Assembly: GCA_016200915.1 (NCBI GenBank)
Contig: JACQDV010000037.1
Coordinates: 1 to 64,000 of the forward strand
Reading direction: 5' to 3'
From: Sphingobacteriales bacterium
GTDB lineage: Bacteria; Bacteroidota; Bacteroidia; Chitinophagales; Chitinophagaceae
DNA: 64,000 bases
In this document: positions 26,726 to 34,973 of the stretch, one piece after another
How positions within the stretch are numbered: the first letter of the stretch is position 1
Layout: every line of letters starts with the position of its first letter
Notes under the pieces: generated by a model
Told to the model about the DNA's origin: nothing
Database searches by the model: none
Seen by the model: the letters and a program-made list of their open reading frames with translations, nothing else
Program-made: the position numbers and the translations under genes

Positions 26726-28219
26726 TTATTGTGCCCCGTACCTTTTTATCAATGCAAGTAACACACCATTCGTCCAGCCAAATCCATCCTGACCCGGATA
26801 TTCACCACCACCAGCTTCCAAATGTGTATCTACCACATTATATTTTTCCATTAATTTACCGGTTCGTTTAAATACATCCGTATTCAATTTTATCCATCGC
26901 TGTGCTATCTCTTTTGCTTCTTTATGGTATCCGTAATTTTCAAAGCCAATAATAGTCATCCATTGCAAGGGAGCCCAGCCATTGGGTGCATCCCATTGTT
27001 GTCCGCTGTTGTTCGGCGTACAAACCATACCACCATCTCTTAACAATTCCTTCATTAAGTTTTTAATCAGTGCAGATGCATGTTGTGGTGGTGTGTGCTT
27101 AAAGAACAGCGGTGATGCCGCAGCTAAGGAGTAAACTGTTTTTTGTTTTGCTCTTATGAAATCGTAGTCAAAATAAAACCCGGCAGCTTCATTCCGGCAA
27201 TAATGTTCAATGGCAGTTTTGCGTTCAGTAATTTTTTGCTGAAATAATTTTTGCTTTGCTGTATCTTCTGAAAGTTCATAAGCTTCATAAAGTGTTTCTT
27301 CCAAATGAAGCAACAGGCAATTCAAATCAACGGGTATAATTTCAGTGGTATCAATGGTTGAAAAATCATTTACATCTTTAAACCACCTGCAACTAAAATC
27401 CCAGCCTGATTCAGCCCCTGCCCTCAGGTGACGATATAATTCATTTTGATTACTGGAGGAGTGATGAGCTAACTCAACATCTTCTCTGTAGGATTCCGGC
27501 CTTGGTGTATCATTCTCATCCCAGTAACGGTTGAGCAAAGAACCATTGCTCATTTTTACTACATGATGTGAAGCATTTGTATCCTTATTGATGAATCGTT
27601 CTCCCTTCATCCAGAAAGCATATTCTTTTTCTAATTGCGGAAAATATTTTATCAATATACCTTTACCCTTTTCCTGGGCCAGCAATTTTACCATTAAAGA
27701 ATAAAAAGGCGGCTGCGAACGACCGATATAATAGGTTCTGTTTCCATTGGGAATATTGCCTACGGTATCAATTAAATGAGAAAAATTATTTACCATATTC
27801 TCAATCATATCAATTCTCCCGGAAGCCTGTAAACCCAGCATAGTAAAATAACTATCCCAGTAATATATTTCCCTGAACCTGCCGCCGGGAACAATATACG
27901 GATAGGGCAATGGGATTAAGGAAGATGATTGCTGATCGGGCTGGCGGGTTAATACATCCCATAGTTTATTGATATGCTCTTCAACCGGTTTAGTTGTATC
28001 TGTTTCAAAATTTGATTGAGGTGTAACCGGCAAATCAAAATTTTCCAGCACAAATTTTTTTAAATCAAAATCACTGTTACTTTTTTGCTGCTGGTATTTA
28101 GTATTGATTTCAGCTAAACCATATTTGGGAAAACAGTCGGGGAAAGTTTTGCCGTCTTCTAATATGGTATTTAGCTGAACTGCTTCAAACAAATCTTTTA
28201 AGTCGGTTATCTGGGTCAT
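26726..28219 (-). CDS. treF: alpha,alpha-trehalase (GH37)
   Basis: A 497-residue trehalase that splits trehalose into two glucose. Both family signatures are present, PGGRFREIYYWDSYF (about residues 128-142) and QWDAPNGWAPLQ (about residue 425), plus SGWDFSCRW carrying a conserved acid and EYPGQDGFGWTNGV near the end. There is no signal peptide, so it is cytoplasmic like TreF. The frame extends 13 codons to a TTG lying beside a palindrome, but the ATG at 28217-28219 (MTQITDLKDLFEAVQL) is chosen. Upstream on the same strand are an MFS transporter and a LacI regulator, suggesting import and hydrolysis of trehalose. Confidence 0.93.
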   Translation of the reverse strand: MTQITDLKDLFEAVQLNTILEDGKTFPDCFPKYGLAEINTKYQQQKSNSDFDLKKFVLENFDLPVTPQSNFETDTTKPVEEHINKLWDVLTRQPDQQSSSLIPLPYPYIVPGGRFREIYYWDSYFTMLGLQASGRIDMIENMVNNFSHLIDTVGNIPNGNRTYYIGRSQPPFYSLMVKLLAQEKGKGILIKYFPQLEKEYAFWMKGERFINKDTNASHHVVKMSNGSLLNRYWDENDTPRPESYREDVELAHHSSSNQNELYRHLRAGAESGWDFSCRWFKDVNDFSTIDTTEIIPVDLNCLLLHLEETLYEAYELSEDTAKQKLFQQKITERKTAIEHYCRNEAAGFYFDYDFIRAKQKTVYSLAAASPLFFKHTPPQHASALIKNLMKELLRDGGMVCTPNNSGQQWDAPNGWAPLQWMTIIGFENYGYHKEAKEIAQRWIKLNTDVFKRTGKLMEKYNVVDTHLEAGGGEYPGQDGFGWTNGVLLALIKRYGAQ

Positions 28220-28257
28220 TGAAAAATTGGCCAGTTTATTTGAGTAATTTCTTTTCA

Positions 28258-28417
28258 ATCCCGAAGGGATGTAATTATTATAACACCAATCAGTCTTTAT
28301 ATAAACCCCGAAAGGGTGATATTGTTTTTCTAAATACGTACCTGTAACCTATTTCACTCCTTCGGAGTTAATTCGAAAACTTACAATCATTCTATAATCA
28401 TTTCATCCCTACGGGAT
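28258..28417. repeat. array of four mini-palindromes in 2+2 inverted layout
   Basis: Four short palindromes at 28258-28270 (ATCCC-GAA-GGGAT), 28305-28317 (ACCC-CGAAA-GGGT), 28356-28368 (ACTCC-TTC-GGAGT) and 28405-28417 (ATCCC-TAC-GGGAT). Centres are 47, 51 and 49 bp apart. Flanks show that units 1-2 face one way and units 3-4 the other; the shared form is close to TTTCATCCCTTCGGGATT. The array fills the spacer between the MFS stop (28426) and the trehalase start (28219). Confidence 0.85.
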
Positions 28418-28425
28418 TGATAACA

Positions 28426-29682
28426 TTAATGCCCTCCCATTGAATTAAACCCTATATTACTTTTTAGTTTAGCCTGCTGGCGATAAAACAAAAAAAGGAA
28501 GAAAAGCAAAATCGCCATGGGGATTAATGAAAAGTAAAAAGCCTTTATTCCACCTATACTATCAAATAAAGAACCTGTTATTACTGAACCCAGAGTTCCC
28601 CCAATAGCTGAGAACACTACAATTAAACCACTCATTGCACCATGTCTTTCTTTTGGTAATGAAGCAAGGATTACTGAATTAATTGCAGGATATATTGGGG
28701 CAAGAAAAATCCCGAGGGTAGGCATTACGAAAGCCACTAATGGAACATCTGCAAAATTAGTTACAGATGATATGGATGTGTTTTCTGCCAGTTTAAGTGA
28801 TATTAGTAATGTAATAGCCGCACCCGCAATACAACTAATTAAAACAACAAACCACTTTAATTTCCGGAGTACAATACCTGCCAAAAAGCGGCCTAATGCA
28901 ATTGAAGCGGACAATATACTTCCCAAAATGATGGCGATTGGTTCACTAATCTTTAAAACATCCTTATTAAACGTAGGTATCCAGTTCATTGAACTTTGTT
29001 CAATAAGTACATAAAAAAAAGCACATACGACAAATGATATTACCAATGGCAATGCAGCCAGTTTTACCATTTTTAAAAAATCATCTGCAAAAGAATTATT
29101 TGGTTCTTTTTTAATTTCCGATTCATCCAGCTTTGCTGTTAGCAACATTAAAAGGGCAAAAAAAGAAAGACCCCCTAGTAAATAATATACTTTGAACCAG
29201 TTGCCAGTTTCGGGGTTTTTGGAAAAAACAGCAAACAAATAATACCCGCCAACAACACCGACCATAAAAAAACTTTCAATGAAGTTCATGAAACTCAGGT
29301 GGGCTTTTTCCGAGTTTGTAACAAGTCCAATTGTTCCGTAAACAGAAACTTTGGTTAATCCAAATGAAAAACCAAATACAGCATACAATAGTTTTACTGC
29401 AAAAAAGATTTTAATGGAAGGAATAATGAAACAGGCTATGGTAACTGCCGAAAGAGCAATAATCATTGATTTTCTATACCCAACCTTTGTTACCACTGCT
29501 CCAACAATAAAGGAAGCTACAGCAATACTTAGATCTTTGTATGGGTCAAGGTATGCAGCACCCTGTTTTGAAACTAAAAAATATCCCTGCACTAACAATA
29601 TCACCGTACCCACACTGTTTAATAAAATGGCAAAAACAAAATAGTTAATGTACAAAGAGAGTTTAATGCGGAAATTCTGCAT
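28426..29682 (-). CDS. MFS sugar transporter, FucP/glucose-like
   Basis: A 418-residue inner-membrane protein with 12 predicted helices. The layout and pieces such as YLDPYKDLSIAVASFIVGAV, VGYRKSMIIAL, FGFSFGLTKVSVYG and PTLGIFLAPIYPAINSVIL recall the FucP/GlcP branch of sugar:H+ symporters. It follows the LacI gene by 55 bp and precedes trehalase, so uptake of trehalose or its products is inferred. The SGLIVVFSAIGGTLGSVITG segment before helix 11 is well kept. The substrate is not visible from sequence. Confidence 0.85.
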   Translation of the reverse strand: MQNFRIKLSLYINYFVFAILLNSVGTVILLVQGYFLVSKQGAAYLDPYKDLSIAVASFIVGAVVTKVGYRKSMIIALSAVTIACFIIPSIKIFFAVKLLYAVFGFSFGLTKVSVYGTIGLVTNSEKAHLSFMNFIESFFMVGVVGGYYLFAVFSKNPETGNWFKVYYLLGGLSFFALLMLLTAKLDESEIKKEPNNSFADDFLKMVKLAALPLVISFVVCAFFYVLIEQSSMNWIPTFNKDVLKISEPIAIILGSILSASIALGRFLAGIVLRKLKWFVVLISCIAGAAITLLISLKLAENTSISSVTNFADVPLVAFVMPTLGIFLAPIYPAINSVILASLPKERHGAMSGLIVVFSAIGGTLGSVITGSLFDSIGGIKAFYFSLIPMAILLFFLFLFYRQQAKLKSNIGFNSMGGH

Positions 29683-29737
29683 AGCAATCGTTGATGGTTT
29701 CTAAATAAGTTAAATATAAAACTCTCTGCACAATCAT

Positions 29738-30730
29738 TTACAGCGAGCCTCCCTCAACTAATACAGATTCTACATAAACTTCCTGTTGCAAAGGTTTGTT
29801 GTGCAAAGAATTCATCATTTGTTCAAAGGCAAGTTTCCCCATTTTAAAGCCACTGGTTTCTATATAGGTAACCTTAGGGTCATACATAGTTGGTATTAAT
29901 CCATTACTGATACCGATTACAGCAATATCATCCGGCACTTTTAATTTTAATTCATGTATGGCTCTCATCACTCCTATCAGTATCATGTCTCCCATACAAA
30001 AAACAACATCGGGTTTATCATTCTTCTTCCAAACTTTGAGGAAAACTTCATGCGAAGTTTCAATCTGCTCGGGCCAATCAACAGTGATCTTTGTTTTTGG
30101 AGAAAGTTTCTCAAATGTTCTTATAAAGGATTCATGACGGAGTTTGCTGATGCTTAAATGCGGATGACCAAACAATGCCAGCACATGTTTCTTTTTCTTT
30201 TTAATAATTTCTTTGGCTGCCATCTGTGCTGCCAGTTCATCAGACATACAGGTCTTAATATATCCGCCCGGCACCGGTACCCGATCAATAAAAACAACCG
30301 GTGTTCCTGATTCACTTACCTTTTCAAACTCTGTCAGTTCTTCAGTTTCTACTGATACTGCGGCAAACAAACCACTAACCAATGATTTACGAAAATGTTT
30401 TAACGCTGCAGTTTCATCTGCTAAAGAGTCGCCTGATTGCATAATCATTAGTGTATAATTATTCTTACGTGCCTCTTCTTCCAAAGCCGCAATAAAAGTG
30501 TCGTAAAAAAAATTATTGATGTAAGGAAGTAAAACACCCAGCACATTGCTTTTTCCGGTACGAAGCTGAATAGCATAGTTATTAGGCTCATAGTCCATCA
30601 TCGCCGCCAGTTCCTTCACCTTCGCTTTTGTTTTATCTGAAATATCAGGATGATCCTTTAAAGCTCTTGATACGGTAGAGATACTTATACCTAATGTTTC
30701 CGACAACTTCTTCAGTGTGCTTTGCTGCAT
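29738..30730 (-). CDS. LacI-family transcription regulator (paralogue 1)
   Basis: A 330-residue repressor with an N-terminal helix-turn-helix (LKKLSETLGISISTVSRALK), the hinge NNYAIQLRTGKSNVLGVLLP and a periplasmic-binding-protein-like sugar domain (about residues 60-330). Its DNA-binding part is nearly the same as that of the LacI gene at 61723, also 330 residues long, so the two are paralogues that may share operator types. It leads a probable unit with the MFS transporter and trehalase. The effector is inferred to be a sugar. Confidence 0.93.
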   Translation of the reverse strand: MQQSTLKKLSETLGISISTVSRALKDHPDISDKTKAKVKELAAMMDYEPNNYAIQLRTGKSNVLGVLLPYINNFFYDTFIAALEEEARKNNYTLMIMQSGDSLADETAALKHFRKSLVSGLFAAVSVETEELTEFEKVSESGTPVVFIDRVPVPGGYIKTCMSDELAAQMAAKEIIKKKKKHVLALFGHPHLSISKLRHESFIRTFEKLSPKTKITVDWPEQIETSHEVFLKVWKKNDKPDVVFCMGDMILIGVMRAIHELKLKVPDDIAVIGISNGLIPTMYDPKVTYIETSGFKMGKLAFEQMMNSLHNKPLQQEVYVESVLVEGGSL

Positions 30731-30815
30731 AGTATATGAGGTAATCTTTAGCTATAAAAGTAAAGATTTATTTTGGGGAAACAACTGACTATAGCAGATC
30801 AGCTATTCTTCCATC

Positions 30816-31955
30816 TTAATACTTTAATGTTTCAGGATGAAATGTTTTCCAGCTATGCCAGAATTCCTGCGATGCATTTATTTGTTTTAAACCAACCGGC
30901 GCATCTACTCCTCTTCCATCCAACCGGTACCTGGAGTTGTTTATAACAATAGTGTCACCAGTTATTGAAACAATATTATCAGCTGAAGGCAATTCGTAAG
31001 CAAAAAAGCTTTTATTATCATCTGCCAGTATAATGAGTATTGTTTTGTATCCAATCTTGTCTCGTATGATCCGTTCTTCTTTTAAACGGTTCCAATCGTA
31101 TGCTTTGGAAATATTATCTGCAGTAATTCCTACCACCCATGATTTATTTTTCCAGGAAAGACTATCTGTACCGGTAAGTTTACTTTTACTTTTTCCGCTC
31201 TCGTATCTGAATGTAGTATCGTAACTGGAAACAAAGGAAGGATCAGGCTGCATAACGAGTGAAGATGGATACAATTTCAGCCATTCACTTAAAGTAGTTT
31301 GCGTTGATAATACTTCCGGTAATTTTTGTCCTTTTAGTTTTCCGGTAATGGCTTCGCCGGTTACCTGCCGCCACCAGCTTTTGGTAGTTGCATCTTCGAG
31401 CATTGCATTAAAATGATCCATGCCCACTAATCGAAATATTTCCTGTTTTCCGTTTACAATTGGTTCGTACACTCTTCCTGTGCGGCAAACGGTACAGTAT
31501 GTAATGAGCACCGGTTTACCACCAATAGTATCCTGTACCTGGTGATGATAACCGATCAGCTGAATAGGATATGCTTTTGGCTGGTTATTCTCCACAACTC
31601 CCAATACTAATCTTGCAGAATCTATTTTATTATGTGCAGCATCAGCCAGTAAATATTTTTGGGGCTGATAAAACATATGATCTGCTGCCATTACAAAATT
31701 GGCCATATATACAACTACTGCAGCAATAGCTATTGGAATGAACGGAACCCATTTTCTTTTCCAGTTACTTTTTAATAGTCCAATTATTAAAAGCAATCCA
31801 AATACAATTCTGAAAATCCATCGCCATTCATAAAGAAAATAAGCCAGGTTAATGCTATTGCTTTGCTGGCTGCCGGGCATTGGCATAATAAAATATACAT
31901 TGGCTGCTTCAAACAGCAACAAACCTAAAACACCAATCCAGAATATTTTCTTCAT
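30816..31955 (-). CDS. DUF3179 family membrane protein
   Basis: A 379-residue protein with about four N-terminal transmembrane helices (residues about 4-100) and a C-terminal DUF3179 domain, recognised by GGKPVLITYCTVCRTGRVYEP, the central FRLVGMDHFNAMLED and ATTKSWWRQVTGEAITGKLKG. The CTVC pair could be redox-active or bind metal. The function of the family is unknown. The frame is open 25 codons further, into the upstream AhpD-like gene; MKKIFWIGVLGLLLFEA at 31953-31955 is preferred. It is the last gene of the AhpD/MFS operon, 13 bp after its neighbour. Confidence 0.83.
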   Translation of the reverse strand: MKKIFWIGVLGLLLFEAANVYFIMPMPGSQQSNSINLAYFLYEWRWIFRIVFGLLLIIGLLKSNWKRKWVPFIPIAIAAVVVYMANFVMAADHMFYQPQKYLLADAAHNKIDSARLVLGVVENNQPKAYPIQLIGYHHQVQDTIGGKPVLITYCTVCRTGRVYEPIVNGKQEIFRLVGMDHFNAMLEDATTKSWWRQVTGEAITGKLKGQKLPEVLSTQTTLSEWLKLYPSSLVMQPDPSFVSSYDTTFRYESGKSKSKLTGTDSLSWKNKSWVVGITADNISKAYDWNRLKEERIIRDKIGYKTILIILADDNKSFFAYELPSADNIVSITGDTIVINNSRYRLDGRGVDAPVGLKQINASQEFWHSWKTFHPETLKY

Positions 31956-31968
31956 GTTAGTCTTTTTA

Positions 31969-32520
31969 TTATTTGTATAAATCAAAATCAATATAGCCTT
32001 CTGCTGCTCTTCTTGAAGCCCGTTCAACATACACCTGTCTGTCCTGCGGCGCCCATGTGCCTAAACCATCCACATAACGGTTATACATGCAAAAGGCTGC
32101 AGCAATTAATACAGTGTCATGTATTTCTCTGTCAGTAGCGCCTTCGGCTCTTGCCTGTTGTATTTGTTCTTCTGTAACGAACTTTCCACCTTTTTGTACA
32201 CTGGCAGCGATAGCCAGTAATGATTTTAGTTTTGCTGAAACAGGAGTTAATTGAAAATTTTGCTTAACACTATCTATAAATTGCATATCACATTGCAGGT
32301 AATGTTGTGCTAATGCTCCATGTACATTCTGACAAAAGAAACAATCATTTAATGACGATACATATGCACCTATTAATTCTCTTTCGCCACGGCTCAGTGT
32401 ATTGTTATCATCTCTTAATAAAATTTCCGCCAGTTCGTTTAATGGCTTTGCTGTTTCCGGACGAAAAGCCATTGGCCCTCTAATACCAGGTAATCCTTCA
32501 GGTAAATTAATATGTGCCAT
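31969..32520 (-). CDS. AhpD-like/carboxymuconolactone decarboxylase family protein (copy C)
   Basis: A 183-residue protein of the AhpD/CMD fold. The active-site motif C60-FF-C63-xxx-H67 (NDCFFCQNVHGA) is intact, as in alkylhydroperoxidase AhpD and peroxidase-related enzymes. N-terminal PEGLPGIRGPMAFRPETA and GERELIGAYVS match the two paralogues upstream. It probably reduces peroxides or works as a thiol redox enzyme; the partner is unknown. Located 5 bp after copy B and 13 bp before the DUF3179 gene. Confidence 0.85.
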   Translation of the reverse strand: MAHINLPEGLPGIRGPMAFRPETAKPLNELAEILLRDDNNTLSRGERELIGAYVSSLNDCFFCQNVHGALAQHYLQCDMQFIDSVKQNFQLTPVSAKLKSLLAIAASVQKGGKFVTEEQIQQARAEGATDREIHDTVLIAAAFCMYNRYVDGLGTWAPQDRQVYVERASRRAAEGYIDFDLYK

Positions 32521-32525
32521 ATTTT

Positions 32526-33071
32526 TTAGTTTGATGGTGGAGGCATGGTGTATCCATTAGCCATTCTCTTTCCCATTTCTTCATACACTTTGGGGTCGGT
32601 TGGTGTTAAACTGGCTAGTCCATCAACATAGCGGTTAAACATACAGAAGGTAGCTGCTATTAAAACAGTATCATGAATTTCTATGTCTGTTGCTCCATAT
32701 TGTCTTGCGGCTGCAATGTCTTCTTCCTTTACTTCTTTACCTAATACCTGTACTTTGCCGGCAATATTTAATAAAGCTTTCATCTTATCACTTACATGGG
32801 ATTGCTGCATATCATTTAATACTTCATCAACAATATTTTTATTGTTGCCATATAATTCCCGGGATGCTGCAGCATGGCTCATCATACAAAACATGGTATC
32901 ATTTCTTTTAGACACATAAGCTGCTATTAGTTCTCGTTCAGCTTCGCTTAATGTGGATTCGCCTCTTAATAATATTTGCACCAACTCATATAAATATTGT
33001 CCTGTATCTGGTCTGAACATTACTAAGCTGCGGATACCAGGAACACCTTCATCAACTTTTATATGTGCCAT
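32526..33071 (-). CDS. AhpD-like protein with degenerate active site (copy B)
   Basis: A 181-residue paralogue of the neighbouring AhpD-like genes. The CxxC motif has become T59-MF-C62 with H66 kept (NDTMFCMMSHAAA), so the first cysteine is missing and a normal AhpD dithiol cycle is not possible. It may have a one-cysteine mechanism or act as a partner in a mixed oligomer. The ATG at 33069-33071 (MAHIKVDEGVPGIRS) is used; an earlier start would overlap the transporter gene. It begins 1 bp after the MFS stop, so translation is tightly linked. Confidence 0.84.
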   Translation of the reverse strand: MAHIKVDEGVPGIRSLVMFRPDTGQYLYELVQILLRGESTLSEAERELIAAYVSKRNDTMFCMMSHAAASRELYGNNKNIVDEVLNDMQQSHVSDKMKALLNIAGKVQVLGKEVKEEDIAAARQYGATDIEIHDTVLIAATFCMFNRYVDGLASLTPTDPKVYEEMGKRMANGYTMPPPSN

Positions 33072-33072
33072 A

Positions 33073-34290
33073 CTATTGTTTTTTCTCGTTTGCAAAAAAA
33101 GTAACGACCCATCCTAATACAAATACCAGTGAAAAAATGAAGAGTGCATTGGCATAACCTCCCAATACTGTTACCAGCACACCAACAAATAAAACAGCGA
33201 TGGCCGTAATAATTCTGCCGATATTAAAACAAAAGCCACTGGCTCTTCCTCTTATCAGGGTTGGAAACAGATCGGGAATATAAACAGATAACACTCCCTG
33301 GCTGGCACCAAAGAATAATGCCAGTATAATAATCTCAAAATAGATTACCGGTGAAAAGGTGCCATTTGTTTTAAAAAGAATAATTGATAAAATGGCGGAT
33401 ACAGCAAAACATAAAAGCATTGATCTTTTTGAACCGATGGCATTTATCAGCCAGCCTGATAAAAATCCACCTGTAAGTCCACCCATGCCAAGCATCATCA
33501 TACTGAGGCCCCTTTCTTTTTGTCCGTCTGTATTAACAGCTAACTGATGTATCCACGTAGGTATCCATAAAAAGATAGCCCAAAGACCAATCAGCATTGT
33601 ACCAAATATGACAGAACCTTTTAAAAGATTGCTGCGCTGATCAGCAGAAAAAATATTTTTATTTGTTTTTGTCGCATCATTTACCTGTTGTCTCCATTTT
33701 TTTGATTCGGATAAAACCCAAATAGAAATAACAGCTATTATCATTGGTATGGCACCCACTAAAAATGCCTGCCGCCACGATGAAACAAAATAATCAACAG
33801 CACCTGCTGAAAAAATCCCAACAGGAATACCAATGGATAAAATACCAACAAAAATGTTTCTTGTTTTTGCAGGCCACTCTTCAATCATTAAAGTATTAGT
33901 GCTTACTAATACTGCACCCAACCCCACTCCACTAAAGAAACGGCACACTACAACAGCTTCCCAGTTTTGCATAAAGCCAGTAAGTAAAGTAAATGTTCCG
34001 TAACAGGCGATGGAAAAAATAACAGCCGTTTTTCTTCCTGCTTTATCACATATGATACCGCAGAGAAGACCTCCGGCTGCTCCCCCAAACAAAAAAATAC
34101 TGTTGATATAAGCACTAATAGTATTTAGTTCTTCTGCGTTTTTTGAACCTGACAAATCCTGCACAGCCACCGGAAGATATACAGACATCAACGTAGATAT
34201 CATACCGGCAAATGCTGTTCCAAGGAAACAGATTAAGAATAACAACCAGTGATAAGCAGTTATCTTTCCTGTAATAACGTCGGCGTTCAT
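33073..34290 (-). CDS. MFS transporter, organic-acid/aromatic-acid symporter-like
   Basis: A 405-residue inner-membrane protein with 12 predicted helices. GIICDKAGRKTAVIF between helices 2 and 3 and GRASGFCFNIGRIITAIAVL near helix 10 are typical of the sugar-porter/AAHS side of the MFS. It lies between two AhpD-like genes with gaps of only 2 and 1 bp, an unusual arrangement that ties the transporter to these redox proteins. An aromatic or other organic substrate is a guess from the company of carboxymuconolactone-decarboxylase-like proteins. Confidence 0.84.
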   Translation of the reverse strand: MNADVITGKITAYHWLLFLICFLGTAFAGMISTLMSVYLPVAVQDLSGSKNAEELNTISAYINSIFLFGGAAGGLLCGIICDKAGRKTAVIFSIACYGTFTLLTGFMQNWEAVVVCRFFSGVGLGAVLVSTNTLMIEEWPAKTRNIFVGILSIGIPVGIFSAGAVDYFVSSWRQAFLVGAIPMIIAVISIWVLSESKKWRQQVNDATKTNKNIFSADQRSNLLKGSVIFGTMLIGLWAIFLWIPTWIHQLAVNTDGQKERGLSMMMLGMGGLTGGFLSGWLINAIGSKRSMLLCFAVSAILSIILFKTNGTFSPVIYFEIIILALFFGASQGVLSVYIPDLFPTLIRGRASGFCFNIGRIITAIAVLFVGVLVTVLGGYANALFIFSLVFVLGWVVTFFANEKKQ

Positions 34291-34292
34291 TA

Positions 34293-34853
34293 TTATTTTT
34301 TTAAATGATCGTATCCTTGTGGTAAACGATTATACCCATTGTTCTTTAATCTTTCAGCCAGTCCTTTATAAAAGGCCGGGTCAGTTGGGGTAACGGTGGA
34401 AAGTCCATCCACATAACGATTGTATAAACAAAACAGTGCAGCTATTAACACAGTGTCATGTATCTCTGTATCTGATGCACCAGTATCTTTTGCTTTTTGT
34501 ACTGATTCTGTTGTCACACTCTTTCCGCTTTCCTGTACCTGCGCCGCAATAGTGAGCAGTGCTTTCATTTTATCACTAACCTGCGAAGTGCTGATATTTT
34601 CTTTTATTTGGGCAGTAGTAGTTTCTTCGCCCAATAAAATATCAGCTGCTGCTGTATGTGCCGTAACGCAGAACGTACATTTATTCCGATGTGATACTAT
34701 GGTGGCTATTAATTCTCTTTCCCCTTCTGTTAATGTAGAAGGGCCACGCAGCAATACTTGTGTTAATGCACGAATAGGAGCAGCAGTATCTTTTCTGTAC
34801 TCCAGTAACCCGGTTATTCCCGGTAAATGTTCTTCTACAGATATATATGGCAT
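34293..34853 (-). CDS. AhpD-like/carboxymuconolactone decarboxylase family protein (copy A)
   Basis: A 186-residue AhpD-fold protein with an intact motif C59-TF-C62-xxx-H66 (NKCTFCVTAHTAA). It is the first of three paralogues in this operon, sharing HLPGITGLLEYR and GERELIATIVS with the others. The ATG at 34851-34853 is used; the frame runs on upstream into a hairpin spacer and gives no sensible sequence. Expected activity is thiol-based peroxide reduction. The MFS gene starts 2 bp after its stop. Confidence 0.85.
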   Translation of the reverse strand: MPYISVEEHLPGITGLLEYRKDTAAPIRALTQVLLRGPSTLTEGERELIATIVSHRNKCTFCVTAHTAAADILLGEETTTAQIKENISTSQVSDKMKALLTIAAQVQESGKSVTTESVQKAKDTGASDTEIHDTVLIAALFCLYNRYVDGLSTVTPTDPAFYKGLAERLKNNGYNRLPQGYDHLKK

Positions 34854-34881
34854 ATGCAATAATTGAATATTGTAACAACAC

Positions 34882-34910
34882 AAGGCCCTGCTGAGAGACA
34901 ACAGGGCTTT
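34882..34910 (-). terminator. hairpin between TonB receptor and AhpD-like operon
   Basis: A 9-bp stem, AAGGCCCTG with CAGGGCTTT, one G-T pair, loop CTGAGAGACAA. It lies 64 bp beyond the receptor stop on the minus strand. The downstream T-run is weak, so it may reduce rather than stop readthrough into the AhpD-like genes. Confidence 0.55.
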
Positions 34911-34973
34911 GCTCTTCAAAACTGCTTAAATGGTCATAATACTACTGCTTTTGTGTTGTTAATTATCGTTTCA

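Noticed and set aside
28258-28417. Possible CRISPR array from the regular spacing
   Set aside because: The repeated units are only about 13-20 nt, differ from one another, and occur in two orientations; no cas genes are nearby.
29683-29737. GCAATCGTTG as a LacI operator between lacI paralogue 1 and the MFS gene
   Set aside because: Imperfect with an odd centre and no flanking symmetry; too weak to list.
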